This document shows positions 32,188 to 41,904 of a DNA stretch of 64,000 bases, one piece after another (within the stretch, counting starts at the first letter, position 1; every line of letters starts with the position of its first letter). The notes under the pieces are model-generated. The model was not told the DNA's origin, ran no database searches, and saw nothing but the letters and a program-made list of their open reading frames with translations. This DNA comes from Pseudomonas sp. S31 (lineage in GTDB: Bacteria > Pseudomonadota > Gammaproteobacteria > Pseudomonadales > Pseudomonadaceae): contig NZ_JACVVE010000019.1 of NCBI RefSeq assembly GCF_016648105.1, positions 1-64,000 of the forward strand, read 5' to 3'. A program made the position numbers and the translations under genes.

Positions 32188-34878
32188 ATGAAAAGCCAAC
32201 CCGATGCCGCCAGCCGTGTGGCGGCCGAGGTCGTCACGCAGCTTCCCGTGCCCTCGCGGCTCGGCATGCTGCGTTTCGAAAGGCTCAACGAAGCCAGCTG
32301 GGCAATGCTCTACCTCGACCCCGCCTGCGAACGCCAGTTCGCCATGCCCGCCGCCGAGCTGTGCGCGCTGATCGGCTCGCCCTATGCCAGCCTGATGGAA
32401 CCCGAGGCGCGCTACGCCTTGCACGACGATATCCAGCAGCAACTGGGCCGCCGCGGCTACTACCGGGTGCGTTACACCCTGCATGCCCAGGCTGGCGCCC
32501 TGCGCCTGCTGGAAACCGGCGAGGCCTACAAGCAGCACAATCGCCAGTTGCTGCGCGGCTACCTGGCGGTGCTGGACGACCAGGTACAAGGCGCCGCCGA
32601 CCCCACTGCCGATGAGCTGGAGTCGCGCAACAACCGTCTGCAACTGGCCTTGCAGCTCAACCAGCATGCCCAGCAGGAACAGCTCGAACACCTCGAACGC
32701 GTGCGCGGCCAGCAGGACCTGATCCTGCGCCTCGCCCGCCAGCGCTACAGCGCCGAGAATTCGCTGCTCGAAGCCGCCGAGCTGATCACCCGCAGCGCCT
32801 GCGAGATCTACAAGGTCGACAGCGCCAGCATCTGGCACCTCGAAGGCCAGCGCCTGGAGCCGATCACTGCCTGGCTGCGCGACGAACAAGTGCACCGCCT
32901 GCCCGAGGCCCTCGACGCCAGCCGCTTCCCCGACTACCTCGAAGCCCTGCACACCAGCCGCGCCATCGACGCCCACAATGCCAGCCATGACCCACGCACC
33001 CGCGCCCTGGTGGCGGCCCTGCCGGTCTGCGACAACGCCATGCTCGACGCCAGCATCCGTGTCGATGGCCAGGTGGTCGGGGTGCTGTGCCTGGAGCAGA
33101 CCGGCACGCCCAGGGCCTGGCAATCCGACGAGATCGCCTTCGCCGGCGAGTTGGCCGACCAGTTCGCCCAGGTCATCACCAACCACAACCGACGCACCGC
33201 GGCCAGTGCCCTGCACCTGTTCCAACGCGCCGTGGAACAAAGCGCCAGTGCCTTCCTGCTGGTCAACCGCGACGGCGTGGTGGAGTACGTCAACCCCAGC
33301 TTCACCGCCATCACCCAGTACAGCACCGACGAGGTCCAGGGCCATCACCTGGCCGAGCTTCCAGCGCTGGAGAACCTCAGCGAGCTGCTGTTCGACTCGC
33401 CGTCGAGCCTGGCCATGGGCAATAGCTGGCAAGGCGAATTCAAGAGCCGGCGCAAGAACCTCGAACCCTACTGGGGCCAGCTGTCGATTTCCAAGGTGTA
33501 TGGCGACAACCGCGAGCTGACCCACTACATCGGCATCTACGAGGACGTCACCCAGTCCAAGCTGGCCCAGCAACGCATCGAACGTCTGGCCTACACCGAC
33601 AACCTGACCAACCTGGGCAACCGCCCGGCGTTCATCCGCAGCCTCGACGAGCGCTTCGCCCACGTCGGCGACAACCCGATCTGCCTGTTGCTGGTGGACA
33701 TCGACAACTTCAAGCGGATCAACGACAGCCTTGGCCACCAGACCGGCGACAAGCTGCTGGTGAGCCTGGCCCGGCGCCTGCGCAACAGCCTCAACGCCGA
33801 CGGCATGCTGGCCCGCTTCGCCAGCAACGAATTCGCCGTGCTGCTCGACAACACCAGCCCGGAAGACGGCCAGGGTGTCGCCCAGCAACTGCTGCACACC
33901 CTCGACAAGCCGATGTTCGTCGACAACCAATTGATCAACGTCACCGCCTCGGTCGGCCTGGCCTGCGCGCCGCTGCATGGCAGCGACCCGGCCACGCTGA
34001 TGAAGAACGCCGGCCTGGCGCTGCACAAGGCCAAGGCCAATGGCAAGCACCAGGTGCAGGTGTTCACCGAAGTGCTCAACGCCGAGGCCAGCTACAAGCT
34101 GTTCGTCGAGAACAACCTGCGCCGCGCCCTGACCCAGAACGAGCTGGAAGTGTTCTACCAGCCCAAGCTGTGCCTGCGCAGTGGCCGCCTGCTGGGCCTT
34201 GAGGCGCTGCTGCGCTGGAACCACCCCGAGCGCGGGATGATCCGCCCCGACCAGTTCATCAGCGTGGCCGAGGAAACTGGGCTTATCATCCCCATCGGCA
34301 AGTGGGTGGTGCGCCAGGCCTGCTGCATGAGTCAACAGCTGCGCAAGGCTGGCATGGGACGTCTGCACGTGGCCATCAACCTGTCGCCCAAGCAGTTCTC
34401 CGACCCCGACCTGGTCGCCTCGATCAGCACCATCCTCAAGGAAGAAGCCCTGCCCCCGCACCTGCTGGAACTGGAGCTGACCGAGGGCTTGCTGCTGGAG
34501 GCCAGCGAGGACACGCACCGCCAGCTCGACGAGCTCAAGGCCCTGGGCCTGACCCTGGCGATGGACGATTTCGGTACCGGCTACTCGTCGCTGAGTTACC
34601 TGAAAAAGTTTCCGATCGACATCATCAAGATCGATCGCAGCTTCATCAACGAAATCCCCGACAACCAGGACGACATGGAGATCACCTCGGCGGTGGTCGC
34701 CATGGCCCACAATCTCAAGCTCAAGGTGGTGGCCGAGGGGATCGAGACGCCGGAACAGCTGGCATTCCTGCGCCGGCACCGCTGCGACGTGGGCCAGGGC
34801 TACCTGTTCGACCGGCCGATCCCGGGGCGTGAGCTTGCCGAGAAGCTCAAGCGTTATCCGCGCGGTCCAATGGCCTGA
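32188..34878 (+). CDS. dipA: Cyclic di-GMP phosphodiesterase, DipA-like (PAS/GAF-GGDEF-EAL)
   Basis: An 896-residue protein with an N-terminal sensory part, a GAF-like region (about 180-335), a PAS domain (about 344-455), a GGDEF domain (from about 468) and an EAL domain (from about 665). The GGDEF site reads ASNEF near 545, so cyclase activity is not expected. The EAL site is complete: EALLRW, NLS, ELTEG, DDFGTG, KIDRSF, EGIE and QGYLF. Position after aceF and the ASNEF site match P. aeruginosa DipA (PA5017), which promotes biofilm dispersal. ATG at 32188 is chosen over the in-frame ATG at 32125; neither has a strong Shine-Dalgarno. Confidence 0.88.
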   Translation: MKSQPDAASRVAAEVVTQLPVPSRLGMLRFERLNEASWAMLYLDPACERQFAMPAAELCALIGSPYASLMEPEARYALHDDIQQQLGRRGYYRVRYTLHAQAGALRLLETGEAYKQHNRQLLRGYLAVLDDQVQGAADPTADELESRNNRLQLALQLNQHAQQEQLEHLERVRGQQDLILRLARQRYSAENSLLEAAELITRSACEIYKVDSASIWHLEGQRLEPITAWLRDEQVHRLPEALDASRFPDYLEALHTSRAIDAHNASHDPRTRALVAALPVCDNAMLDASIRVDGQVVGVLCLEQTGTPRAWQSDEIAFAGELADQFAQVITNHNRRTAASALHLFQRAVEQSASAFLLVNRDGVVEYVNPSFTAITQYSTDEVQGHHLAELPALENLSELLFDSPSSLAMGNSWQGEFKSRRKNLEPYWGQLSISKVYGDNRELTHYIGIYEDVTQSKLAQQRIERLAYTDNLTNLGNRPAFIRSLDERFAHVGDNPICLLLVDIDNFKRINDSLGHQTGDKLLVSLARRLRNSLNADGMLARFASNEFAVLLDNTSPEDGQGVAQQLLHTLDKPMFVDNQLINVTASVGLACAPLHGSDPATLMKNAGLALHKAKANGKHQVQVFTEVLNAEASYKLFVENNLRRALTQNELEVFYQPKLCLRSGRLLGLEALLRWNHPERGMIRPDQFISVAEETGLIIPIGKWVVRQACCMSQQLRKAGMGRLHVAINLSPKQFSDPDLVASISTILKEEALPPHLLELELTEGLLLEASEDTHRQLDELKALGLTLAMDDFGTGYSSLSYLKKFPIDIIKIDRSFINEIPDNQDDMEITSAVVAMAHNLKLKVVAEGIETPEQLAFLRRHRCDVGQGYLFDRPIPGRELAEKLKRYPRGPMA

Positions 34879-34915
34879 CAGCGGCGTTAAGCTCGGGCAC
34901 TATAGAGCCCATTCG

Positions 34916-34993
34916 GGCCCTTTCGCGGGTAAACCCGCTCCTACAACAAACTGCATGGTTCCTGTAGGAGCGGGTTTATCCGCGAAGAGGCCA
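34916..34993. repeat. REP pair, class A
   Basis: Head-to-head inverted copies of CGGGTAAACCCGCTCC-type palindrome separated by about 15 nt, between dipA and msrA. The right copy has one change (GGGTTTATCCGCG). Confidence 0.9.
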
Positions 34994-35025
34994 GCGCATT
35001 CTCAACCGACTACAGAGGAACGGCC

Positions 35026-35694
35026 ATGGCCCTGCGTTCTGAAATCCTGGTGAACAAAAACGTCATGCCGACCGCAGAGCAAGCCCTGCCCGGTCGCGAC
35101 ACCCCGATGACCCTGCCCGAGTTCCACTACGTGTTCGAGGGCACCCCGCTGCTCGGCCCGTTCTTCGAAGGCAGCATCGACTTCGCCATCTTCGGCCTGG
35201 GCTGCTTCTGGGGCGCCGAACGCCGCTTCTGGCAGCGTGAAGGCGTGGTCAGCACCGTGGTCGGCTACGCCGGCGGCTTCACTCCGAACCCGACCTACGA
35301 AGAAGTCTGCTCGGGCCTGACCGGCCACACCGAGGTGGTGCTGGTGGTGTTCGACAAGGACAGGGTCAGCTACCGCGAGCTGCTGGCGATGTTCTGGGAG
35401 CTGCACAACCCCACCCAAGGCATGCGCCAGGGCAACGACGTCGGCACCCAGTACCGCTCGGCCATCTACTGCACCAGCCCCGAACAGCTGGAACAGGCCA
35501 AGGCCAGCCGCGACGCCTTCCAGGCCGAACTGAGCAAAGCCGGTTTCGGCGAGATCACCACCGAGATCGACCAGGCACCCACCGTTTACTTCGCCGAGGC
35601 CTACCACCAGCAGTACCTGGCCAAGAACCCGCAGGGCTACTGCGGCATCGGCGGCACCGGCGTTTGCCTGCCGCCGAGCCTGCAAGGCAACTGA
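35026..35694 (+). CDS. msrA: Peptide-methionine (S)-S-oxide reductase
   Basis: A 222-residue enzyme that repairs methionine-S-sulfoxide in proteins. The catalytic motif GCFWG has Cys60; resolving cysteines lie in the C-terminal GYCGIGGTGVCLP. The 50-residue N-terminal extension is normal for the long Pseudomonas form. It is followed after 3 bp by a glutathione S-transferase gene, suggesting an oxidative-stress pair. Confidence 0.95.
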   Translation: MALRSEILVNKNVMPTAEQALPGRDTPMTLPEFHYVFEGTPLLGPFFEGSIDFAIFGLGCFWGAERRFWQREGVVSTVVGYAGGFTPNPTYEEVCSGLTGHTEVVLVVFDKDRVSYRELLAMFWELHNPTQGMRQGNDVGTQYRSAIYCTSPEQLEQAKASRDAFQAELSKAGFGEITTEIDQAPTVYFAEAYHQQYLAKNPQGYCGIGGTGVCLPPSLQGN

Positions 35695-35697
35695 AGC

Positions 35698-36321
35698 ATG
35701 GGCACGATGACCCTGTTCCACTCGCCGCTGTCGCCCTTCGTGCGCAAGGTCATGGTGGTATTGCATGAGACCGGTCAGCTCGACCGCGTCAGCCTGCAAG
35801 CGGTGAACGTCAGCCCGCTGAGCGGTGACGAGCAGCTCAACCAGGGCAACCCGATCGGCAAGATCCCGGCCCTGCGCCTGGCCGATGGCAGCGTGCTGCA
35901 CGACAGCCGGGTGATCTGCGAGTACCTCGACCTGCAGCATGTCGGCGAGCCGCTGCTACCCCGCGAAGGGTCGGCGCGCTGGCGGCGCATGACCCTGGCC
36001 TCGCAGGCCGATGCGATCATGGATGCGTCGGTGTCCAGCCGCTACGAAAGCTTCCTGCGGCCCGAGGACAAGCGCTGGGATGACTGGCTCGAAGCACAGG
36101 CCGGGAAGATCCGCCGCAGCCTGGCCAATCTGGAGCAGGAACACCTGGCCGAACTGGCCTCGGGCTTCGACCTGGCTGCGATCGGCGTGGCCTGTGCGCT
36201 CGGTTATCTGGACCTGCGTCAGCCTGGGTTTGGCTGGCGTGAGCGCCAGCCCGGGCTGGCGGCCTGGTATGCCGAGGTGGCCAAACGGCCATCGATGATC
36301 GCCACAGCACCGGTGGCCTGA
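35698..36321 (+). CDS. Glutathione S-transferase family protein
   Basis: A 207-residue GST with an N-terminal thioredoxin-like domain (about 4-80, with the cis-Pro segment GKIPAL near 58-63 and the DSRVI glutathione-contact motif near 70-75) and a helical C-terminal domain. The N-terminal LFHSPLSPFVRK includes a Ser as likely catalytic residue. Start at ATG 35698; the ATG three codons later is possible. Substrate unknown. Confidence 0.85.
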   Translation: MGTMTLFHSPLSPFVRKVMVVLHETGQLDRVSLQAVNVSPLSGDEQLNQGNPIGKIPALRLADGSVLHDSRVICEYLDLQHVGEPLLPREGSARWRRMTLASQADAIMDASVSSRYESFLRPEDKRWDDWLEAQAGKIRRSLANLEQEHLAELASGFDLAAIGVACALGYLDLRQPGFGWRERQPGLAAWYAEVAKRPSMIATAPVA

Positions 36322-36323
36322 AG

Positions 36324-36396
36324 GGCCTCTTCGCGGGTAAACCCGCTCCTACAGGGACCGCGTGACCCTTGTAGGAGCGGGTTTACCCGCGAAGGT
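36324..36396. repeat. REP pair, class A
   Basis: Head-to-head inverted copies of the class A palindrome, about 15 nt apart, in the convergent gap between the GST gene and creD. Confidence 0.9.
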
Positions 36397-36468
36397 CTCA
36401 CCTCGGTATCCCAGGAAACAGCAGCCCGATCCTGCGGGCCAACCACCGCCCCAACTCCCGATCCTCCC

Positions 36469-37797
36469 TCATGCCACCCGCCCCACTCGCGCCCAGTCCA
36501 GCCGACGGGTCAGCACCATGAACACGCCCAGCAAGCCAAAGCACAGCAGCGAGCCCATCAGCAACGCATAGTCCTCGGCACTGAGCAGGCCGTAGAGCAT
36601 CGCGTACAACGCCGCCAACCCCGCCGCGAACCCTACCCCCCGCCCCAGGCTGCGCAGCACGTGGCTCAGGTAGAAACCGATGAGCGATACGCAGGCCGAG
36701 GCCGACAACGCGTACGCAAGGCCAAAGCCGATATGCTCGGACAGCGACAGCAGCAACAGGTAGAAGAACGCCAGCGCCGCCCCCACCAGGATGTACTGCA
36801 CCGGGTGCACGCTCAGGCCCTTGAGCACTTCGAAGAGGAAGAAACCGGCAAAGGTCAGGGCGATGAACAGCAGTGCGTACTTGATCGCCCGCTCGCTCTT
36901 GAGGTATTGGTCCACCGGGTCGACGAAGCTCACGCCGAAGGTGCGCTCGCTGAAATCCGCGCACTGCCCGCCGGTGGCGCATTGGCGCAGGGCATCCTCG
37001 AGGTTGGTGGCGAAGAACGAGGTCTGCCAGTGCGCCGTGAAGCCCTGGTCGTCGATGTCGCGGCGGCTGGGCAGGTAGCTGCCGACGAAGCTTGGGTGCG
37101 GCCAGTTGGCGCGCATGTCGACACTGCTGGCGCGCCCCACCGGCAACAGGTGCAACTGCCCGGTGCCCTGCAACGCCAGGTCGAAGCCGTAGGCGAATTC
37201 ACGGGCTTGCTGGCCGTCGAGCTGTACCAGCGGGACATGCACGCCGCTGCGCAACCAATCCAGGCGGGTACCGGCCTGGAACGGCACGCGCTGGTCGTCG
37301 ACGCTCAGCTCCAGGGCATTCTCGATACCCCGGATATCGGTGATGCCGACCACCAGGAAGGGTTTGTCGAAGCGGTAGTCTTCGTAGTCCTTCTCGATGC
37401 CCCAGTGCACCGGCAGCTTGAAGCGGCCCGAAAGCCGCCCCTTGGCATGGAACAGGCGTGCCTGGTAAATGCCGCGGGCACGCAGCTCGGTATCCACACT
37501 CAGGTCGGCGTCGAAGGTTTCCGGAAGGAAGTACAGATGGCCGGCGACGGTGCTGGTTTCTTCCACGCTCTGGCCATCCTTCTCGATCCAGCGGCGCTGG
37601 TACTTACGGTACGGCACCACCAACAGCGGGCCACTGACCTGCTGGTCGTAGCTGGCGCTCTGGGCGATGTCGTGCAGCACGCCGTCGCGCAGTTGCTGGC
37701 GGTCGGTGATCAGGCCACCGATCATCAGCAAGGGGATCAACAGCAGTAGCGTCAGCCCGGCGATGGTGCCGAGTTTGTAGGCAAGGGACTTGTTCAT
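36469..37797 (-). CDS. creD: Inner-membrane protein CreD
   Basis: A 442-residue membrane protein, target of the CreBC two-component system and linked to beta-lactam response and cell envelope integrity. It has one N-terminal helix (about 8-30), a large periplasmic part (about 35-300) and about five C-terminal helices. The ATG at 37797 is preferred over an upstream in-frame start because AGGAGG lies 5 nt before it. It lies 120 bp downstream of creC on the same strand; I see no TTCAC-N6-TTCAC CreB tag in that gap. Confidence 0.9.
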   Translation of the reverse strand: MNKSLAYKLGTIAGLTLLLLIPLLMIGGLITDRQQLRDGVLHDIAQSASYDQQVSGPLLVVPYRKYQRRWIEKDGQSVEETSTVAGHLYFLPETFDADLSVDTELRARGIYQARLFHAKGRLSGRFKLPVHWGIEKDYEDYRFDKPFLVVGITDIRGIENALELSVDDQRVPFQAGTRLDWLRSGVHVPLVQLDGQQAREFAYGFDLALQGTGQLHLLPVGRASSVDMRANWPHPSFVGSYLPSRRDIDDQGFTAHWQTSFFATNLEDALRQCATGGQCADFSERTFGVSFVDPVDQYLKSERAIKYALLFIALTFAGFFLFEVLKGLSVHPVQYILVGAALAFFYLLLLSLSEHIGFGLAYALSASACVSLIGFYLSHVLRSLGRGVGFAAGLAALYAMLYGLLSAEDYALLMGSLLCFGLLGVFMVLTRRLDWARVGRVA

Positions 37798-37917
37798 GGG
37801 GCCTCCTGTGGCAGTGGGCGCAGTGTCTGCGTCCTGCATGGAGGCACTGTGGAGATCGTGTGGGGATTTGGTGTTTTTGGGGCCGCCGCGATGGGCTGCG
37901 CAGCAGCCCCGGCCGTC

Positions 37918-39351
37918 TCAGCTGATACGCCGCACCGGCAACCACAAGCGCACCCGCACCCCGCCCTCGACGTTCTCCACCGCCAGCGCCCCGCCGTGCA
38001 GTTGCATCACCTCGGCCACGAAGTTCAGCCCCAACCCAGTGCTCTTGCGCCCGGTTCCAGGGCGCGGCAACGAGTAGAAGCGCTCGGCGACCCGCGCCAG
38101 GGCATAGGCCGGGATCGCCTCGCCCTGGTTGAACAGGCTCAACGCCACTCGTTCCCCCACCTGCTCCAGTTCGAACAGCAACGCACCGCCCGGGGGAGTG
38201 AAGTCCAGTGCGTTGTCGAGCAGGTTGGCCAGCGCCTGGCGCATCAGGAACGGGTCGCACCACAGGCGCAGCTGCGCCGGTATCCGCTGGCGCACCTGCA
38301 GCCCGGCCGCCTCGATGCGCGCCGCATGCGCCAGCAGCAGCTCGTCGACCAGCGGCGCCAGCGCGACCTGCTGCTCATCCTCCAGCGCCTGCATCTGCTC
38401 GACCCGCGCCAGGTTGAGCAGGCGCTCGATCATCTGTTGCAGGCGCTCGCTCTCACGTTCGATATTGCCGGCAAAACGCGCCCGCTGCTCGGCCGGCATG
38501 TCGCCCTGAAGCAGCTCGGAGGCGCCGCGGATCGCTGCCAGCGGGCTTTTCAGCTCGTGGGTCAGGGTGTGCACGTAGCGCTCGACGTAGGCTTTGCCTT
38601 CGAGCTGGGTACGCATGCGCTCGACGGCGTTGGCCAGGTGCGCCAGCTCCCCACCCTTGTAGTGCGGCAGCGCCGCGCGCTGGCCTTCGCTGACGGCCTG
38701 GGCATAGCGCGCCAGCCGGCGCAGCGAGCGAACCAGCCACCAGGACAACGCCGCCCCCACCAGCAGGCCGACGACGATCAGCCCCAGACCCAGCGTCAGC
38801 AGCCGACGCTCGGAGCGGTCGACATAGGGCTGCAGCGAGCTGTTGGGCTTGGCCACGGTGACCACGCCGATGATCTTGCCCTGATCGACGATGGGCGCCG
38901 CCACATGCATGACCGAGGTGCTTTCGTCCTCTACCACGCTGCGCGTCGAACGGGCGCCGTACTGGCCACGCAAGGTCAGGTAGACGTCGTTCCACTTCGA
39001 GTAGTCCTTGCCCAGGTCTTGTCCGCTGGAGTCGAGCAGAACGATGCCGTTGCCATCGGTGACGTAGATGCGGTGGCTGACCTGGGTCTTTTCCAGGCCC
39101 CAGATCTGCGCGCCGGGGCTGCGCAGGCCATAGGCCTTGAGCACCTCGGGCAGGCGGCTCTGGGCCAGGGTGCCGGCCTTGACGTCGTCATGGAGGATTT
39201 CCGCCAGCAGGTTGGCGGTGTCGACCAGGGTTTCCTCGGAAGACTGGCGCACCACCGGGCGGATCTGCTCGCGCACCGTGTTGAGCAGGAAGTAGCCCGC
39301 CAGGCCGACGAACAGGAAATACACCAGGAAGATGCGGATACCCAGGCGCAT
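37918..39351 (-). CDS. creC: Sensor histidine kinase CreC
   Basis: A 477-residue sensor kinase. It has an N-terminal transmembrane helix (about 5-27), a periplasmic sensor domain (about 30-180), a second helix (about 185-205), HAMP, the H-box THELKSPLAAIRG near 265 and an ATPase domain with NLLDNALDFTPPGG near 378 and GTGRKSTGLGL near 438. It phosphorylates CreB; in P. aeruginosa the system responds to PBP4 inhibition. ATG at 39351 overlaps the creB stop. Confidence 0.93.
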   Translation of the reverse strand: MRLGIRIFLVYFLFVGLAGYFLLNTVREQIRPVVRQSSEETLVDTANLLAEILHDDVKAGTLAQSRLPEVLKAYGLRSPGAQIWGLEKTQVSHRIYVTDGNGIVLLDSSGQDLGKDYSKWNDVYLTLRGQYGARSTRSVVEDESTSVMHVAAPIVDQGKIIGVVTVAKPNSSLQPYVDRSERRLLTLGLGLIVVGLLVGAALSWWLVRSLRRLARYAQAVSEGQRAALPHYKGGELAHLANAVERMRTQLEGKAYVERYVHTLTHELKSPLAAIRGASELLQGDMPAEQRARFAGNIERESERLQQMIERLLNLARVEQMQALEDEQQVALAPLVDELLLAHAARIEAAGLQVRQRIPAQLRLWCDPFLMRQALANLLDNALDFTPPGGALLFELEQVGERVALSLFNQGEAIPAYALARVAERFYSLPRPGTGRKSTGLGLNFVAEVMQLHGGALAVENVEGGVRVRLWLPVRRIS

Positions 39352-40025
39352 CAGGCATGTTCCGGGCTGAAGCTGTAGCCCAGGCCGCGATGTGTCTGGA
39401 TCGGTTCGGCGTCGGCGGCCACCTGGCGCAGCTTGGCGCGCAGGCTCTTGATGTGGCTGTCGATGGTGCGCTCGTAGCCCACGTCGGAGGCTACGCCGAG
39501 GGCATCGAGCAGTTGCTCGCGGCTGAACACCCGCCGGGGCTGCTCCAGCAGGCATTGCAGCAGGCGGAACTCGTGGCGGGTCAGGGCCAGCGGCTGGCCA
39601 CGGTAGGTGATCTGCATGCGCACGGTGTCGAGCTGCAACACGGCCGTCCCTGCTTCGGTGCGCGGCACCATGCGCTTGAGGATCGCTCGCACCCGCGCCG
39701 CCACTTCACGCGGGCTGAAGGGTTTGACTACGTAATCGTCGGCACCGATCTCCAGGCCCACTACGCGGTCGATCTCGCCGTCGCGGGCGCTGAGGAACAT
39801 CACCGGCACCTCGCTGAAGCGGCGCAACTGGCGACAGGTTTCGAAACCGCTGATGTCGGGCAGGCCGATGTCGAGGATGATCAGGTCGGCAGGGCGCACG
39901 CGCTGCTGGTCGAGCGCTGCGCTACCGAGGGTCACCCACTCGGTGCTGTGACCATCGGCCTGCAGGGCGTAGACCAGGGTATCGGCGATGGCGGCTTCGT
40001 CTTCGACGATGAGAATGTGGGGCAT
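39351..40025 (-). CDS. creB: Response regulator CreB
   Basis: A 224-residue OmpR-type regulator. Receiver domain 1-120 with phosphoacceptor Asp52 (LIILDIGLPD) and KPFSPRE near 102; winged-helix DNA-binding domain 130-222 ending THRGLGYSF. The ATG at 40025 gives MPHILIVEDE; 11 upstream in-frame codons are rejected. First gene of creBC(D). Confidence 0.94.
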   Translation of the reverse strand: MPHILIVEDEAAIADTLVYALQADGHSTEWVTLGSAALDQQRVRPADLIILDIGLPDISGFETCRQLRRFSEVPVMFLSARDGEIDRVVGLEIGADDYVVKPFSPREVAARVRAILKRMVPRTEAGTAVLQLDTVRMQITYRGQPLALTRHEFRLLQCLLEQPRRVFSREQLLDALGVASDVGYERTIDSHIKSLRAKLRQVAADAEPIQTHRGLGYSFSPEHA

Positions 40026-40074
40026 GGCGTCCGGCCTTGCTTGAGCTTGGCTAGCCATTTAAGCAAGTTTGAAC

Positions 40075-40103
40075 GGCTGCGCAATCCCCTAGGAGGCGCA
40101 GCC
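40075..40103 (-). terminator. Hairpin after the DUF785 gene
   Basis: GGCTGCGC pairs with GCGCAGCC across 13 nt, 11 nt downstream of the DUF785 stop on the minus strand, followed by GTTCAAACTTGC. Probably a terminator separating it from creB. Confidence 0.5.
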
Positions 40104-40113
40104 GGCTTTGCGA

Positions 40114-40620
40114 TCAGCAATCCGGCTCGCCCGCCGTGAACCGCTTGGCCGGGTTCACCGCCGCCTTGAACTCGCGCAGCGCCTTGGCGCCGATCAGCAA
40201 CGGGTAGTTGAAGTGGCTGCGGTCCACCAGGTTGACCTCGACGGTGCGCTTGACGTCACCCAGGCACAGCTCCAGGTCGACCACCGGGCGCTTGGAGAGC
40301 TCCGGTGCATCGCCTTCGTCTTCCTCGTCGACGCGATTCTTGATCTTGCTGATCCGTGACAGCTTGTGCTCGTACACTTTGCCATCCGCGTCCTTGGTCG
40401 CCAGGCGGAAGCGCACCCACTCCTCGCCGTCACGGCTGAACAGCTCTATGTCCTTGGCCGACAACGACGCGGTGTAGGCACCGGTGTCCATCTTGGCCTT
40501 GAGGGTCTGGTCGATTTCCGGCAAACCGATGTTCTCGTAACGGCCATAGAGGGTGGGCTCGGCGGCCATTACCGGTAGCGCCAGCAGGGACAACAGGGAA
40601 AGCAGTGGTTTCACGGGCAA
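40114..40620 (-). CDS. Retropepsin-like DUF785 (ATP-dependent zinc protease family) protein
   Basis: A 168-residue protein with a cleavable-looking signal peptide (about 1-20, ending VMAAEP) and a retropepsin-type Asp45-Thr-Gly in KMDTGAYTASL. The family was annotated as ATP-dependent zinc proteases, but the DTG motif points to an aspartyl-protease fold. In other gammaproteobacteria relatives sit with RimK-like ATP-grasp and inactive-transglutaminase genes and are linked to osmolarity; such partners are absent here. Periplasmic location is inferred. Confidence 0.75.
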   Translation of the reverse strand: MPVKPLLSLLSLLALPVMAAEPTLYGRYENIGLPEIDQTLKAKMDTGAYTASLSAKDIELFSRDGEEWVRFRLATKDADGKVYEHKLSRISKIKNRVDEEDEGDAPELSKRPVVDLELCLGDVKRTVEVNLVDRSHFNYPLLIGAKALREFKAAVNPAKRFTAGEPDC

Positions 40621-40795
40621 GCTTCCTCGAATGGGTCGATGCTTAGACTGTTTGAATGGGTTAGGTTCGTTGTAACAAGGTTAAACAACATAATGTGAAA
40701 CATTTGTTCCCGCCGTCGGGCATTGGACATTTGGCGTAAACCACGGGCCTGCTTATCATTGCCGGCCGTTTCGGTCCTACAACAAGAGTCTCCTT

Positions 40796-41683
40796 ATGCG
40801 TCGCCTGCTGATTGGCATTCTCACGACCACCCTGCTGCTGCTCAACACCCTGGTGCTGATCGGCCCGCTGCTGGTCTTCGCCCTGCTCAAGCTGGTGCTG
40901 CCAGGCCGCGGTCGCGACTATGCCTCCTGGGCGGTGATGTGGATCGCCGAGACCTGGTCGGAAATCGACAAGGCCATCTTCGCCCTGTGCATCCCCACCC
41001 AGTGGGACATCCGAGGCGTCGAGAAACTGCGCCAGGACACATCGTATCTGGCCGTCAGCAACCATCAGACCTGGGTCGACATTCCTGCCCTGATCGAAAG
41101 CCTCAACCGCCGCACGCCGTTCTTCAAGTTCTTCCTGAAAAAAGAACTGATCTGGGTGCCATTGCTGGGCCTGGCCTGGTGGGGCCTGGATTATCCGTTC
41201 ATGAAGCGCTACAGCAAGGCCTTCCTGGAAAAGCACCCTGAACTCAAGGGCAAGGACCTGGAAATCACCAAGGCGGCCTGCGAGCTGTTCAAGCGCCAGC
41301 CGGTGACCGTGGTCAACTACCTCGAGGGCACGCGCTTCACCGAAGCCAAACGCCTGGAACAGCAGTCGCCGTACCGCTACCTGCTCAAGCCCAAGGCCGG
41401 CGGCGTTGCGTTCGTGCTGGCTGCGTTGGGCGAACAACTGGACGCGCTGCTGGACGTGACCATCGTCTATCCCGGCAATCAGGCCCCGGGGTTCTGGGAC
41501 TTGCTCAATGGCAGCATCAGTCGGGTGATTATCGACATTCGGGTGCGCGAACTGGAACCGACGCTGTGGGACGGGGATTACGAGAACGACCCGGCCTTCC
41601 GTCAGACGGTGCAGGCCTGGGTGAACCAGTTGTGGACAGAGAAAGACCAGCGGATCGAGCAGTTGCGGGCGGAGATGGGCTAA
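40796..41683 (+). CDS. 1-acylglycerol-3-phosphate acyltransferase-like protein (YihG type)
   Basis: A 295-residue inner-membrane acyltransferase of the PlsC superfamily. N-terminal helix about 5-32; the catalytic NHQTWVD motif has His90 and Asp95; the EGTR motif is near 178. It is closest in style to E. coli YihG, an accessory LPA acyltransferase. It probably esterifies the sn-2 position of lysophosphatidate, but acyl preference cannot be read. A class A REP pair follows. Confidence 0.82.
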   Translation: MRRLLIGILTTTLLLLNTLVLIGPLLVFALLKLVLPGRGRDYASWAVMWIAETWSEIDKAIFALCIPTQWDIRGVEKLRQDTSYLAVSNHQTWVDIPALIESLNRRTPFFKFFLKKELIWVPLLGLAWWGLDYPFMKRYSKAFLEKHPELKGKDLEITKAACELFKRQPVTVVNYLEGTRFTEAKRLEQQSPYRYLLKPKAGGVAFVLAALGEQLDALLDVTIVYPGNQAPGFWDLLNGSISRVIIDIRVRELEPTLWDGDYENDPAFRQTVQAWVNQLWTEKDQRIEQLRAEMG

Positions 41684-41699
41684 TAAATGTTCACCTGTG

Positions 41700-41773
41700 C
41701 CGGCCCTTTCGCGGGTAAACCCGCTCCTACGGGCAACGCTACTCTGTAGGAGCGGGTTTACCCGCGAAAGCGC
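41700..41773. repeat. REP pair, class A
   Basis: Head-to-head inverted copies of the class A palindrome, about 15 nt apart, between the acyltransferase and the APC permease genes. Confidence 0.9.
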
Positions 41774-41904
41774 CAGAACAGGCCGCGCAAGATGCTGATT
41801 AGAAGCCAGTCTAATAATCGACATAAGGATTACTTCTTTGTAACCCCCACCTAACTGGATAAAAATCGACCTAAGCACAACTACAAAAACGCCAGGATCG
41901 ATTA

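Noticed and set aside
37798..37917. CreB-binding tag (TTCAC-N6-TTCAC) before creD
   Set aside because: Neither the tag nor its reverse complement is present in the creC-creD gap or just upstream of creB.
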